Shown here one piece after another: positions 10,468 to 22,436 of a DNA stretch of 64,000 nt. This stretch comes from Adenanthera pavonina (lineage: Eukaryota; Streptophyta; Magnoliopsida; Fabales; Fabaceae). The notes beneath the pieces were generated by a model, which was not told where the DNA came from, made no database searches, and saw only the letters and a program-made list of their open reading frames with translations. The stretch covers positions 17,454,827 to 17,518,826 of the forward strand of contig JAIVEN010000004.1 in the NCBI GenBank assembly GCA_026686845.1, given 5' to 3'. How positions within the stretch are numbered: position 1 is the stretch's first letter; every line of letters starts with the position of its first letter. Both the position numbers and the translations under genes were made by a program.

Positions 10468-11710
10468 TTCATTAGTTAGGATAATGATAGTTGGTTATGG
10501 CATAGAAGATTGGCTCATGTTAACATGAATCAGCTTTCAAAACAAGTTAAAAACGAGTTAGTCACTGGCCTACCAAAAATTGTTTCTTGAAAAAGACAAA
10601 GAATGTGATGCATGCCTAAGAGGAAAACAAACTAAATCTTCCTTTAAACCCAAAAACGTAGTTACCACAACTAGACCACTAGAATTACTGCATATGGATT
10701 TAATTGGCCCATCTAGGGTAAAAAGCATCGGTGGAAATTTGTGTGTGCTTGTAATTATGGATGATTACTCTAGATTTACATGGACATTGTTTCTTTCCTC
10801 TAAAAGTGATACCTTTGATGCATTTGTAACCTTAGCCAAGAAAGTGCAAAATGAGAAGGGTATTTCCATTGTGTTTATCAGGCCAGATCATGGAGGAGAG
10901 TTTGTGAACTCATACTTTCTGGAGTATTGTAATGAGCATGGAATTAATCACAACTTCTCAGCTCCAAGAACTCTTCAATAGAATGAAGTTGTAGAAAGGA
11001 AGAACATAATGATTGGAGAGATAGCTAGAGCTATGCTGAATGAAAAGGAACTTTCTCGAGTATTTTAGGCTGATACAGTGAATATAGCAAACTACATCAT
11101 AAATAGAGCCTATATCAGACCAATCCTTGGGAAGACTCCCTATGAGCTGTACAAAGCAAGAAAGCCAAATCTCTCACATCTCCATGTGTTCGGCTGCAGA
11201 TGCTTCATTCACAACAATAGAAAGGAGAATCTGGGTAAGTTTGATGCCAAATCTGATAAAGGTATATTTCTTGGCTATTCTAGTAGAAGTAAGGTATATA
11301 GAGTTTTTAATAAAAAGTCTAAATTGGTAGAAGAATCTATGCATGTAGTATTTATTGAAAATGAAACTGTTTCCAAACATGCTACTGATAAGGATGATCT
11401 TGTTTCAAACTTTGAAAAGTTAGATATCTCTGATGAAGGAAAAATTAAACCTCCAAAAATATCTGAATCTATTAACATAGAGGAGGATATTTAGGAGAGA
11501 GATTTTGAAGAAGAAAATAATGAAGAAATGTCTCAAGAACTCCCTAGAGCTTGGAGATATCAAAGGAATCATCTTGTTGATCAAGTGATAGGGAATGTTC
11601 AAGAGAGACTTAGAACTAGAAAACAGTTAAGGGATCAAATGATTAATTGTGCTTTCATCTCACAAATTGAACCTAAATGCACTGAGGAAGCCTTAACTGA
11701 TGAATACTAG
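10468..11710 (+). pseudogene. Element B integrase with gag-pre-integrase domain
   Basis: The gag-pre-integrase stretch SWLWHRRLAHVNMNQL (10486-10533) is followed by a frameshift near 10570. A DACLRGKQTKS zinc-binding-like segment and the catalytic core then follow: HMDLIGPS (first Asp), RPDHGGEF (second Asp, Pro in place of the usual Ser) and NEVVERKN (catalytic Glu). The HVFGCRCF and GIFLGYSSRSK motifs typical of copia integrase C-termini follow. TAG stops lie at 10979, 11066, 11492 and 11708, mostly where related copies have Gln or Trp. It would join element cDNA into host DNA. Confidence 0.9.
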
Positions 11711-12622
11711 ATTTTGGCTATGCAAGATGAATTAAATCAGTTTGAAAGAAATCAAGTCTGGGATTTAGTGCCTGAACCCAAAAATCATCCTATCATTATT
11801 ACCAAATGGGTTTTTAGAAATAAACTTGATGAATCAGGATCAATAATCAGAAATAAAGCTAGACTAGTTGCTAAAGGATATAATCAAGAAGAAGGTATTG
11901 ATTTTGAGGAAACCTTTGCTCCAGTAGCTAGATTAGAAGCAATTAGAAGTCTGTTAGCAGATGCATGCATGAAAAATATTTTGTTGTATCAAATGGATGT
12001 GAAGAGTGCTTTTCTAAATGGATATATCATGGAAGAGGTTTATGTAGACCAACCTCCAAGTTTTAAGGACTTTGCAAAACCAAACCATGTTTATAAACTG
12101 AAGAAAGCTCTTTACGGATTAAAACAGGCCCCTAGAGCATGGTATGAAAGATTGAGTAATTTTCTAACTGAAAAGGGGTTCAACAGAGGAAAAGTAGATA
12201 CAACTTTATTCACTAAGAAAAAGAATAAAGATTTACTTATTGTTCAAATCTATGTTGATGATATTATATTTGGTGCTACTAATGAATCTCTTTGCAAGAA
12301 TTTTTCTAAGTTAATGCAGGGAGAATTCGAAATGTCCATTATCGGTGAACTCAACTTCTTCCTTGGATTGCAAATCAGGCAGTGTGATGATGGTATCTTT
12401 CTCAATCAATCCAAGTATCTAAAGGAATTGCTAAAGAAGTTTGGAATGGAAAATGTCAAGCCAATGGGAACACTTATGGCTACTACAACCAAACTAGATA
12501 TGGACGAAAAAGGGAAAATATTTGACATAACCCAGTACAGAAGAATGATTGGATCCCTACTGTACCTAACTGCCAGCAGACTTGACATCATGTTTAGTGT
12601 CTGTATGTGTGCAAGATTCTAG
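11711..12622 (+). pseudogene. Element B reverse transcriptase
   Basis: A 302-codon open stretch covers the copia RT domain: KWVFRNKLDESG, KARLVAKGYNQEEGIDFEET, the QMDVKSAFLNG catalytic strand, YGLKQAPRAWYERL, and the YVDD box at 12251-12262. QYRRMIGSLLYL leads to RNase H. Only the flanking TAG codons (11708 and 12620) break it. It is the best-preserved domain of the element and the best marker for lineage placement. Confidence 0.95.
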
Positions 12623-13148
12623 TCATGTCCCAAGGAAACCCATGCAACTGCTGTGAAGTGTATCTTCAGATATCTTATTGGAACTTCACAAATGGGCCTT
12701 TGGTATCCAAAGGGCAATGGAGAAGATCTCAAAGGATGCACTGATACTGACTTTGCAGGATCCAAAACTGACAGAAAAAGCACAAGTGGAACACGTCAGT
12801 TTCTTGGAGGAACCTTGGTTTCATGGTTTAGCAAGAAGTAAAATAGTATGGCCTTATCCATAGCAAAGGCTGAGTATGTTGCAGCTGGAAGCTGTTATGC
12901 CCAAATCATCTGGATGAAACAGCAGCTTGAAGATCTTGAGGTTGAGATGAAGGAAATACCAATCATGTGTGACAACCAAAGTGCCTTAAACATCACAAAG
13001 AATCCTGTCATGTATTCAAGGACAAAACATATCAAAGTTAGATCCCAACAGAGGACCAAGTTGCAGATATCTTGACAAAGCCTTTATCAGAAGATAGACA
13101 TTGCAAAATCAAGAGAGAATTGGTATGGTAAATCCCAATGAACTGTAA
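12623..13148 (+). pseudogene. Element B RNase H, 3' end of pol
   Basis: DTDFAGSKTDRKSTSG, SIAKAEYVAAG and CDNQSALNITKNPV are the RNase H motifs that degrade the RNA strand of the hybrid. A TAA at 12839 replaces Gln in KKQ. After TKHIK about 45 bp present in E is missing, and the reading shifts, so the final ADIFTKPL-like block is out of frame. Pol ends near 13148 with a MVNPNEL-equivalent. Confidence 0.88.
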
Positions 13149-14145
13149 GTAAATGCCATGTGCAAATCTATTTTTAGATTTTCCAACACTAAATTAATTC
13201 TAACTTTAGCATCGGAGTGAATTTAATTTAAGTTGCAGGTGCTCCACATGAGATTCAATGGCAAAAAATCTGAAAAATGGAGCACACCAGAATGGAACAA
13301 TCAAAAAGTGAAGAAAATGACAAAAATTCTGAGTTTCTAGATCCATTATGTAAGTTTTCAAATTGAAATTCGTATCTTGGGTGTGTATTAGACAAATTTC
13401 CTTGATAAACTAAGTTTCTAAATAAGTCAACATGGTCAACATTCGAATTTGGATGCCCAACAGACGAACTTCAGCTTGTTGAACATTGAAATAGTTCTCC
13501 GTGATCCCTCAAAATTCGTCTGTTGGACCTTGAAAGTTCAAATTTTCAAAAATAAAAATTTCAAAGTTATGTTTGTCCAACATGATGATTATACAAATAA
13601 TGATTTCTTAACATATGAATGTTGGAAAACATTTACAAGGTAAAGAAATTTGAATTTCTGATTTAAAAATCGTATGTTGAAACATGCTCTTAATGCTGAA
13701 TCCTTGAAAGATGAAGTTTAATATGCATAATTAGTCTATTAGTTTCCGATTTGATTGCTGCCTGATGTTTGCTCTTCAAAATTTGAACTTTGTTAAAACA
13801 AAGTTTATCTGTTCATCTTGTGTTGCTTGAACTAAGCCTCTGTCAGATGAACTTTCAGAAAAAAATTCATCTGTCAGTAAGTTTTGCTGAATGGTTTAAC
13901 TTTTAACTGCTCAAAGTTCAAATTTCGACCCCTCAAAAATCGTCTGTCAGGCGGTTACTTACGTTAAAACCGACGGTTTTCAACTGAACAGAAGTAACCC
14001 TACTCTTTTCCTCTCTGAGTCTGTTCAAATTCTCTCATCAATGCTCTTAAATTCTGACCGAAAATCTTCATTTCCCACCATTTAAACTTCTTTTCACATC
14101 CTATAAACCCAATCTCTGCTTCATTCTGAAACATTCATCACGGAA
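13149..14145 (+). other. Spacer between pol and env-like ORF of element B
   Basis: This 1.0-kb non-coding stretch is rich in the same AAATTCGAATTT-like palindromes and CAGACGAA motifs as the LTRs (for example 13440-13560 and 13850-13950). E has a comparable spacer (48590-49591). In Sireviruses the env-like gene would need its own expression route; no splice site or promoter could be assigned here. Confidence 0.6.
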
Positions 14146-16338
14146 ATGACAAGAGTAAAGAATCCTGAAGCTGGAAAAGGAGAAGCTCGTCCGAAGAGAT
14201 CAGTCAAATCCCAATATGCCTCAAAGGAGGGTGAAAAATCAAAGAGAAAAGCTGAATCAAGCAAGGCAACTCCCTCCAAATGACAGAAAACCATACCAAA
14301 GGCTGAATCAAAGAAAGCAGGACCCTCTTCTTCAAAGAAAGCAGAACCTTCGGTCCTTGTTCCTACTGCTGCTGCTGTTGTTTCTACTTCCTCCTCCAGT
14401 ACTGAATCTAGAGAATACCAACTCACTACACTGCCATTATAGAGCACTCCTCAGATTCAGGAAGAATACTCGACCAAGTTTGCCAATAAAAAGGTAATCA
14501 AGCCTCATTGTGTGAACTTGGAAGATTTCTTGGTCTCTAACAGTTTTGATGCTGGAATATGGATGCTAAGATATAAGAATCTGTTAGAGATATTGGAGAG
14601 GTATGATGATGAAGTGGTAAAGACATGGTATGCCTCCCTAAAGTACAACAGCAAGAAGAAGAAGTGGGAGGTCAATCTGAGATCAAGGACCATCTGGCTC
14701 ACAGATGAAACTCTCAAAGAAGTGCTGGAAATCCCTGGGCAAGATGGCCTCAAGATTGACATCACTACCTCTAGATACATGGATAAGGCAGATACTGCTG
14801 ATGAAGAAGGTGGCCCCCTTCTAAACTACAAGGAGAGCACAATCCTAAACAATTTGTTCAGAAGAAAGGAGAATAAGCCAACCATCAACTTGCTGAAGCC
14901 CACAGACCTCAGTGCTCAAGTAAGGATCCTACACTACATAGTGTCTAGGATTATATTCAATAAAGGAGGCAGCTTCAACCTGATCACAAGGGTAGAGGTA
15001 CATGTGATGGCAGCAATCATGCGTGGAAAGCTCATCAACATGGGACATATCATACTTCAATGCATGATCAAGGCAAAAGATCAGAGGAAGGACTCAACAC
15101 TCCCCAATGCAGCAATCATTTCCAGAATTCTACAGTATGCCAGAATTCAGCACCTTGAAAAGGGGAAAGGGAAGCCCACTGAGATTTTCAAAGAGGAGGA
15201 ACTTCAAAGAATGGGCATTGAAAGAAATGAAGGAAGATGGATTGGGAAGGGAGCAGGAAAATCTAAAGATCTCTTCTTTGTTGAAGGTGCCTCCCAACAG
15301 CAAGAAGGTACCTCTGAGGCTCCTGCTAGACCTACACCTCAGCCTTCTCTGCCTGTCCCATCTCCATCCAAGCCTACTCACATTCCATCTACTCCCTCCT
15401 CTCGTGCCAGGCCAACCAAGATCACTGAGTTGTATGACAACTTGTATACACTCATACTTAGCATCAGGGATGAGCAAAATGCCAAATTTGCTCATCTGTA
15501 AGATCAGATTCACCAGTTGGCCAAGAACATGAAAGTGGTTGCTGATGTGTATGAAGATATTTAGAGTACTATTCCTGCCACATCAGCTCCACCTCAGCCA
15601 GGATTCTCTGAGCCTATTCAGTCTCCAACTCTTGAGCCTTCGAGTCCATTTGAGCTGGCCTCTTCTGAGCATGATAATGTTGTAGATGATACTGAGGCTG
15701 CTGGTATAATGAGGACACCAAGTCCTGGACCTTCCTTAGACTATGGCATAGAGGAAGAAGGACCTCGGGACTCAAGCTCTCATGATCCTATTACTACAGA
15801 TGCTCAAGATTCAATTCTTTCCACTCAAGAATCTGAGCAAGTGGAAAGACTAGTGGCAGCCATCTCTGCTTCACCATTCCTACAGACTGCCCTAAATGAG
15901 GAAAGGAGCATTGTGCCTTTTGTTGATCTGGAAGCCATTGCTCACAATGCTCTGTTGCAAGCTCAAAGGAGAAGGCTTGAAGAAATGTTTCGTTCTGATC
16001 ACCTTGCTCCTTCACCTCTCACTACATATGGTATTTCAGAAGAACAGAGGGCTCAATTGGCTCTTTCCAAACAAGCGGTGCAAGAACTGCTTGAGATCTC
16101 TGAAGATGAGAATCCAAGCCCTGAGCCTTCTAAGCCTCCTCCATCAGTTGAACTAGATCTCCCTTTTGCTCCTGTGCCCCTCAAAGTTATTCCAGTTTCT
16201 CAGATCCCTCCTCTGGCTGATTTTGTTCACCTTCCTGATGATGCTAAAAAGGGGGAGAAGAGTAAACAAACTGGAAAATCTGCTGCTGAGCCATCTGGAA
16301 AGACTTACAGCAAGAAGACCAAGTCAAAGAAGAAGTGA
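14146..16338 (+). pseudogene. Element B env-like ORF (Sirevirus third gene)
   Basis: A single frame of 730 codons runs from ATG 14146 to TGA 16336 with no frameshift. It has four in-frame stops at codons 46, 99, 452 and 473. The first ~120 residues are basic and Ser/Lys-rich. Residues ~123-350 form a globular segment with WYASLKY, KWEVNLRSRTIWLT and LKEVLEIPG, resembling the putative plant transposon protein domain found in several plant retroelement ORFs. A Pro/Ser-rich linker follows, then an acidic helix-rich part and a Lys-rich tail. No convincing signal peptide or membrane span is seen, so env refers to position only. E has a decayed counterpart (46692-48589). Confidence 0.85.
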
Positions 16339-16665
16339 TTAGAATTTAGGCTTGAGTCCTCTTGTAGTGCTGTAGTGAGTTTCAGATGTTTGTTGTGTTG
16401 TTTGTATTCATTGATTGTATTCTGTGTTTAATTTTGTGTTTAATTCATGTATTTGGAAGTACTTCGCATAAATTGGTTTATGTAAAGCAACATTTGGTAA
16501 AATGAAAGAATTCCTTGGTTGCAATGATCTGTCCTTATTACTCTTTGAATCTCTTCACATGATCTACTATATATGATATCTTCTGATATATAATGCATGT
16601 TGAGGGGGAGCTTGTTAAAGCAAACCCAAGCACTAATCCAGTTTGTAAGTTGTTTTGTCATCATC
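16339..16665 (+). other. 3' untranslated region of element B with an extra PPT
   Basis: There is no coding potential. A second purine tract, TGAGGGGGAGCTT at 16601, lies upstream of the main PPT, as in element A (5781 and 5925). Multiple PPTs are a described Sirevirus feature. Confidence 0.6.
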
Positions 16666-16679
16666 AAAAAGGGGGAGAA
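16666..16679 (+). other. Polypurine tract of element B
   Basis: AAAAAGGGGGAGAA directly abuts the 3' LTR start TGTTGAATCC. It primes plus-strand DNA synthesis. Confidence 0.95.
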
Positions 16680-18337
16680 TGTTGAATCCAAAGTTTTGAT
16701 GATTCCAAACCAACCGTCAAGAGCTTAGAATAAAGATATCAAACGTGCCCAAAAGGTTTCAAGTGAAGAAATTCTGGATAAATCTATACAAAAATAGTTG
16801 TAGGATGTTTAGTAGTGTTTTTAATTTGAGTAAAAGACTTTGATTTGGTGAAAAGATGTTTTAAAACCTTGATTCTATGTTAAATCATGGAATATTTGAA
16901 AAACACCCACCAACAGACAAAGTTTGAAAGGTTTATATTAACCTATCATCTTGGAAATTCGAACTTTGGCTTTGGAAATTTGAATTTCGTATTAAAACTG
17001 AATAAGTCTGAGGAGATGCTTCTCTGACAGACGAATTTTGGCTTGGGAAAATTCGAATTTTGATAAGTGTCTAAAAGGAGCTTTAAGCAACAGATGAACT
17101 TTGGGTTTTGAAAATTTGAATTTCAGAGAAAATGAAACTTATGAAAACTAAAGAAATTCATCTGAAATTGTGTAAAAGTTCATCTGAAACCAAGTTAAGA
17201 TCGGGTTTCAAAATTGCTCACTGACAGACAAACTTTGAACATGAAAATTCGAATTTCAGAAACTAAGCTTGTGAGTCTGTTCCAATGATATGTTGACATA
17301 CAAATAACAGTATTTATAAATTCGAATTTTGAAGTCTAAAAGGAAGTCTCTCTGACAAACAAACTTTGCCCTTTGAAAATTCGAATTTTGAAGTAAATGA
17401 ACTACTGTGCCTTATAGACCACAACTACGGACAGACGAATTTTGAGGTTCTAAAATTCGAATTTCGAAGGCACTGTAGCAAATTGAAAATATTGTTCACA
17501 CTTAACAGAAAAACTTTCTACTTGAAAATTCGTATGTCACAACATAGAAACATTCTCAAAATATCAAAATTTGAATTTCACTTCATGACAGACGAACTTC
17601 GGGCATTCAACGTTGAAGTTGTTAACCTTTGATTTCTTCGAAATTCATCTGTTGACCAACCAAAATTCAAATTTAGTATGTCAGAAGCATTAAATGCAGT
17701 TGGTTAATGGATAGTTTTTCAGAGTAACCGTTGGATAACTTCTCCAATGGATAGATTTTGTCTCTAACGGATATTTGAGACCTAAATCTATAAATATAAC
17801 ATCATTTGAAGTTATGGGTAACAATTTTAACTTTGTATATACTGAAACTCTACCAAATCATCTACTCAAAGTCTCTTACTCTCTCACTTCAATATTTTGT
17901 ACTCCAACTTTCATATTTACTCTATTTAAGAGAGTTTAATGTTTGTAAACAATCTTATCTTCATCTGGAAGACAGATTTTCTTGTGAGGGGATATCACAA
18001 GGGATTGGGAAGCACTTTGTAAGAGTGCATAGAGTGAATGAGTGAGCTCTTGAAATAGAGCATCATCTTATACTGAGGCATTTGCAAGAAGCCCACGGAA
18101 TTCTTGCAGAATAGTTGAAAATCTCAAGTGATGACTTGGGGACTGGACGTAGGTCAAGTGGAGAGACCGAACCAGGATAAATTTTCTGAGTCTTCTTCTC
18201 TTTACTGCCATCTTTATAGGTATTTATTTATATTCTATTTTACCATCATACATTGCTTTCTTCACCTTCTTGATATTTTGCAGAAAAATTTTAATCTTTC
18301 AAATTCACCCCCTCTTGGGAAGCTAGCTCATCTAAGA
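16680..18337 (+). mobile_element. 3' LTR of element B, full length
   Basis: It runs from TGTTGAATCC to CATCTAAGA (the usual ...ACA end changed), 1658 bp, followed by the ATAAT duplication. At least six ATTCGAA-centred palindromes (near 16955, 17050, 17236, 17320, 17380 and 17452) alternate with CAGACGAA-type motifs in the U3 part. A TATAAATA box lies at 17789-17796. Confidence 0.95.
17789..17796 (+). promoter_or_regulatory. TATA box of the B 3' LTR
   Basis: TATAAATA lies within AATCTATAAATATAACATC, identical in context to the F LTR (61529). It is absent from the deleted 5' LTR of B, so any remaining promoter activity would point out of the element to the right. Confidence 0.65.
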
Positions 18338-18342
18338 ATAAT

Positions 18343-18724
18343 AATTTCAAGCAACAACTGGCATTAGTTTTAATATCACCAACAATTGGTATCAATTTTG
18401 ATATCAGTAAAATTTGACATAATCTGAACATACAGCGCATAATAAGTTTTGATGATGATTTGCATTTCAGTTTGTGCTTCAGTATGTGCTTGAAATAACC
18501 TTAGGCATCTATGCTTACTGGTACAACCTCACAAATTAGGAAAGAAGAATTGTAGGAGAATTTTTCTTTAAACATTTTTGTTGATGTCAAATAGAGGGAG
18601 AAGTTGTATGAAAAATATACATGTGCTTTATCTAGAGTTATTTGAATTGAACTGCATTATAAGTGCTAATCATTCATTAAACATATTTTTCAGTAGTGAT
18701 TTGTCATCATAAAAAAGGGGGAGA
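18343..18724 (+). other. 3' internal end and PPT of element A
   Basis: Non-coding sequence continues element A after B. It ends with a PPT-like AAAAAAGGGGGAGA at 18711-18724, in the same relation to AGTTTTGATGATGAC as the PPT of B has to its LTR. Confidence 0.7.
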
Positions 18725-18927
18725 TTCTTAGGATTAATATAATATAAGTTTTGATGATGACAAATATAAAGAAATAAAAAACAAATGTATCATATTTATA
18801 TAGTATACGTATTGTTCTTTAAAGAAGTCAAATGTATAATAACATGTATATAACTATGTTTGTAATACACATATCATGCTATATACTGATATATCTGCTG
18901 TGCCCTTATAGTTTATAATATAAGTTG
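18725..18927 (+). mobile_element. 3' LTR of element A, first part
   Basis: It starts after the PPT with TTCTTAGGATTAATATAA (the first two bases are not the canonical TG) and contains AAGTTTTGATGATGAC like other Sirevirus LTR starts. It is interrupted at AGTTG (18923-18927) by solo LTR T1 and continues at 21331. Confidence 0.75.
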
Positions 18928-21325
18928 TGTAACATCTAAATTTTTATGATTTTGTTTGAATTCTAGTTTAGAAAATTACTGCATAATTAGAATTAAAAGA
19001 GCTTAAATATCTTATGTAGATCAAAGTAGGGACTAAATTGCAAAGAATGATCAGGGACCAAATTGCAAAGAAAGTTGAATGGCATAATTGAAAATATTAA
19101 ATATTAGCAAAAAGACAAAAAAGGGGACATAGGTGTCATTTTCTCAAACAAATCATCTGTCCAGTATTTGCTAAGACTGGTTATAGGAGGTAATTCAAGA
19201 AAATTCTCGTAAGAAATTATACTCTAATAAGTAAAACCAGAAAATAGATATATTGGGCAGAAAATTGATCCAAAGTTCCATAATCTGTAAATTAATAAGA
19301 ATTAGAAAATAAGTCTAGAATAGGAAACTCAGATATATTAGGGTATAAAAAGAGATACTGGATTTTTCTATAAGGTTTGAATAGCCATAGAATCGGTCTA
19401 ATAGATATTGGGCCAAAATTGGAGTCCAGGCCCAGTAAAACTGCACCGGTTTCTTAATGGGCCAAAAGTACTATTCATGGAGGCCCAATAAAGGTGTAGA
19501 AAACCCTAATAGGCTAGGAATGATTTTTGGCAAACTCAGAAGTATTATTGACAAGAATAGCTCAAATGATGTCAAGAAAGGATAAAGAGCCCAATGAGCC
19601 CAATTCACCCGATTTCCAGGCTAATTAAATTATAGATGACCTAGTAGACTATGAAATAATCAAGAATAAGTTCAAAATAATATTAGAAGGTTTATAATAA
19701 TCCTCCATGCGGAGAAGTTATAGAAAAAACTAATTAGCACTAATTTTATCGGTATTTTCGGTTAGAGGCCAATAAGATAAAATATCTTCTAAAATAAATT
19801 ATATGGGCTTAGAAATGATTAATTAAGGTCATAATGAGTTTGAAATTCATATTTTAAATATATTTATGCATGAAAAACTTTACCAGACAAAATTTACATA
19901 ATTAGAGCCCGAAAACCCGGTATATGTTGAAATTGGGCCTAGAATTAAATGGTTTAAGCCCAAATAATTAAAGGCATCATATTGGGCTGAATATGGACTC
20001 AAAATTTCGTGCAAAAGGAGTGGAGAAGAGTTAACCACCATGCATGACACTATTTCAAAGATTATGTGTCAAAATTGGAGGTTTGGATGAAGTAAGCTTA
20101 TGTAAGCATAATGATGCAATATTTACCTTATTTGGAGATAAAAGTGGCATCCAAATTAATGACAACAGAGGGAAAATTAATTAGATAACAATTATGTGAA
20201 GAAATTAGGTGTATGGTGGAGAAAAGAGATGATGTAGTACAATTTTGGCCCTTGGATCAAAAGTTAATCAAATGGATGGAGTTGCTTCTTGTTGTCTATA
20301 AATAGGCTCTTCCTCCCCTCCATTATTCACACCAAAAACGAAAATCCACCATATATTAGTGAGAGAGTGAGTTATAGAGAGAAGGAGGAGAAGAGGAAAG
20401 GAAAATTTGCAAGTTTAAGGTAACATCTTTTCCCTTTCTTGTATTTTATTTCTAAATGATTGTTTAGATCTTGTATTTCTATGATTGGTAGGTAGAAAAC
20501 ATGTTTATGTTATGAATATGATGATGATGTTGGATCAAAATGGTGAAAGAATGATGAATATGCTATGAATTTTGCATGAACAAGCATGAACATGTGAAGA
20601 ACATGATGAACATGCTAAAAGATGCCTTTTGATCCTAAATGTTACCATGCCAAAATGAAATCATGTTTCTTGCAATTATTTTTAAATATTATGCTAAGAA
20701 TGGGATTATGATGTTATTGGGATTTTCTTAAATCTCACCCCACCAAATATCTAACCATGATTAGGTTCAAATCATGTGAAAGGCAAGGAGATAAAGGAGG
20801 ATCCATGAAGAAATATTTAGAAATAGGAAGGGTATTTTGGATACTTATGTAATATCAAATATAATGACATTTTATGTCACAATATGTAAATTATGTGTGA
20901 CTCCTAGATGATGAATAAAAGTATGTTTTGGATCAATTTTATATGTGTTATGTGACTACCATTGAATGTATGGTATTATGGAATTTTAGGGAATGAAATT
21001 TGGAAAAATTAGGGTAAAATTGCAAGTAAATTCACGAAATTTACTGTAGCAATCTGCCTAATAAAATTCCAAATTAATATTTTTTCCTTATAGAGTATTT
21101 TAAGAGATGAATATAGCAATTTGAACCACTCTTAAATGATTTTTCTAGAATTAGTTATGATTTTTCAAAGTTCAGCCAAATTTTTATATTTACCAAATGA
21201 ATAGTGATTTTTGGTAAATTTTTAGAATTTTTAAATTTGGCCCAAATTTACTTCCAAATACATCTAATTGGAATCTAAACTACTAATAATAAATAGTAAA
21301 TGATTCCTAAGGTTAAGGTGTGACA
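18928..21325 (+). mobile_element. Solo LTR T1, probably Ty3/gypsy long LTR
   Basis: The 2398-bp block starts TGTAACATCTAAAT and ends AAGGTGTGACA, with imperfect inverted ends, and is flanked by a perfect AGTTG duplication (18923-18927 and 21326-21330). Taking it out joins the two pieces of the element A LTR exactly. A TATAAATA at 20297-20304 with a GA-rich leader downstream marks the promoter part. No PBS, PPT or coding region is present. T2, T3 and T4 belong to the same family in the other orientation. Confidence 0.9.
20297..20304 (+). promoter_or_regulatory. TATA box of solo LTR T1
   Basis: CTATAAATAGGCTC is followed within 40-70 bases by sequence resembling a transcript leader and a GAGAGAAGGAGGAGAAG purine run. 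It could start transcripts toward 21330 and the downstream flank. Confidence 0.5.
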
Positions 21326-21330
21326 AGTTG

Positions 21331-21730
21331 GATATATAAATTGGACTAACTACTTAGTTTATAATTATAATACATTAAGTGTAGGATTGTTCAAATAAAA
21401 AGAGTGAGCATTTGAATAAAAAATTAGAAATCAACATCATGTCCCACTCAAAAAAGAAGAAGAGATAGGATGTTCCAAGAATTGAAGATCAGAAGAGAGC
21501 ATGCAGGGAAGGGGATAACCAAGTAAAAGTGGAGCTCAAGCATTAAAAACCTAGTTATTAGGTATATTTTGTTTTCATTTAGGTTTTAAGTTGGTTTTAA
21601 TATTTGAAATTTACTCAATCTTGTTACCATATGTTTTAAACAAATTAGATTAAGTAAATATGATGTTAGTATATGTTAGATTTGAAAAATATTGGCTAAG
21701 AGACAAATTTTACTATTGAATTTAAAATGG
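21331..21730 (+). mobile_element. 3' LTR of element A, second part, truncated
   Basis: Bases 21329 to about 21720 repeat 1 to about 390 with scattered substitutions and small indels (for example GGACTAACTACTTAGTTT against GGACTAACTACTTGGTTT). Similarity stops near ATTTTACTATTGAATTT, so the rest of this LTR, about 1.2 kb including its TATA box, is deleted. Confidence 0.85.
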
Positions 21731-22409
21731 GCCTTAAATCAGTTTCATTTTTTATTTTTTTAAATTTAAAACATTTTTTAGTTTTAAAATAAAATAACAT
21801 CATTTTTTGTACAAATTTTTTTCTTTTTATCTTATAATATTATATAAGTATTATTATGATATATAATTATTGAAAATTATAAATGTACTAAACAAATAAT
21901 ATAATAATGGATTATTAGTTGACTATTTTAAACTTAAAATGTAATTATGGATGAATATTAACTTATTTAGATTTAAATGTTGAGTTATGAAACCCATTAG
22001 TAATTTGTTTGTAGTAGATAATAGATTGATAATTTAGTATTATTTAGTTTGAGACTTTAATTATGTCATAAAATTTATTTAAACTTGTATTATTTATTTA
22101 AAATATATTATTTTAATTACTACTGAGCCAACTCTAAGTAGATCACGATTGAACTATTAAACTTTGAAATAGTGTCTTCTCCGATTTAATGTCCGGTCTG
22201 ATTCTGATAACATTACTTAATACATATTAATTTTATGTCATAATCAAAAGAAAAGTGTGATAATTTTCATTATCTATATTGAAGATGAGTGAAATATCAT
22301 TACGAAATTAACTAAAATTGATCATTAGTAATTCAATACTATAATATAATGATATGACCTGCAAAGGTAGATTCAAAGTTCAATATTTGAATAGGGTCAT
22401 AGGAACAAT

Positions 22410-22436
22410 CCGTGGAATGCACGAGTCATTTTCTAG
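22410..22436 (+). mobile_element. Helitron-like 3' terminus
   Basis: CGTG-GAATG-CACG (22411-22423) can form a short hairpin, followed ten bases later by CTAG (22433-22436) and a T. A hairpin shortly before CTRR, with insertion next to T, is the Helitron 3' end signature. The matching 5' TC end was not found, so the extent to the left is unknown. Confidence 0.45.

Larger units (their letters stand above)
6119..18337 (+). mobile_element. Sirevirus (Ty1/copia, SIRE/Maximus-like) element B, full structure, genes broken
   Basis: It has two LTRs starting TGTTGAATCC, a PBS at 7194, gag with two CCHC knuckles, protease, integrase, RT and RNase H in copia order (integrase before RT), an env-like ORF after pol, and a PPT at 16666. 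A perfect TSD, ATAAT, flanks it at 6114-6118 and 18338-18342. The env-like third gene and extra PPTs are hallmarks of the SIRE lineage. A 990-bp solo LTR (Y) is nested in gag. Every gene has stops or frameshifts, so the copy is not autonomous. Confidence 0.95.

Noticed and set aside
16680..17700. CRISPR-like array of repeated motifs in the LTR
   Set aside because: The repeats are short, degenerate and irregularly spaced, in a plant retroelement LTR with no cas genes.
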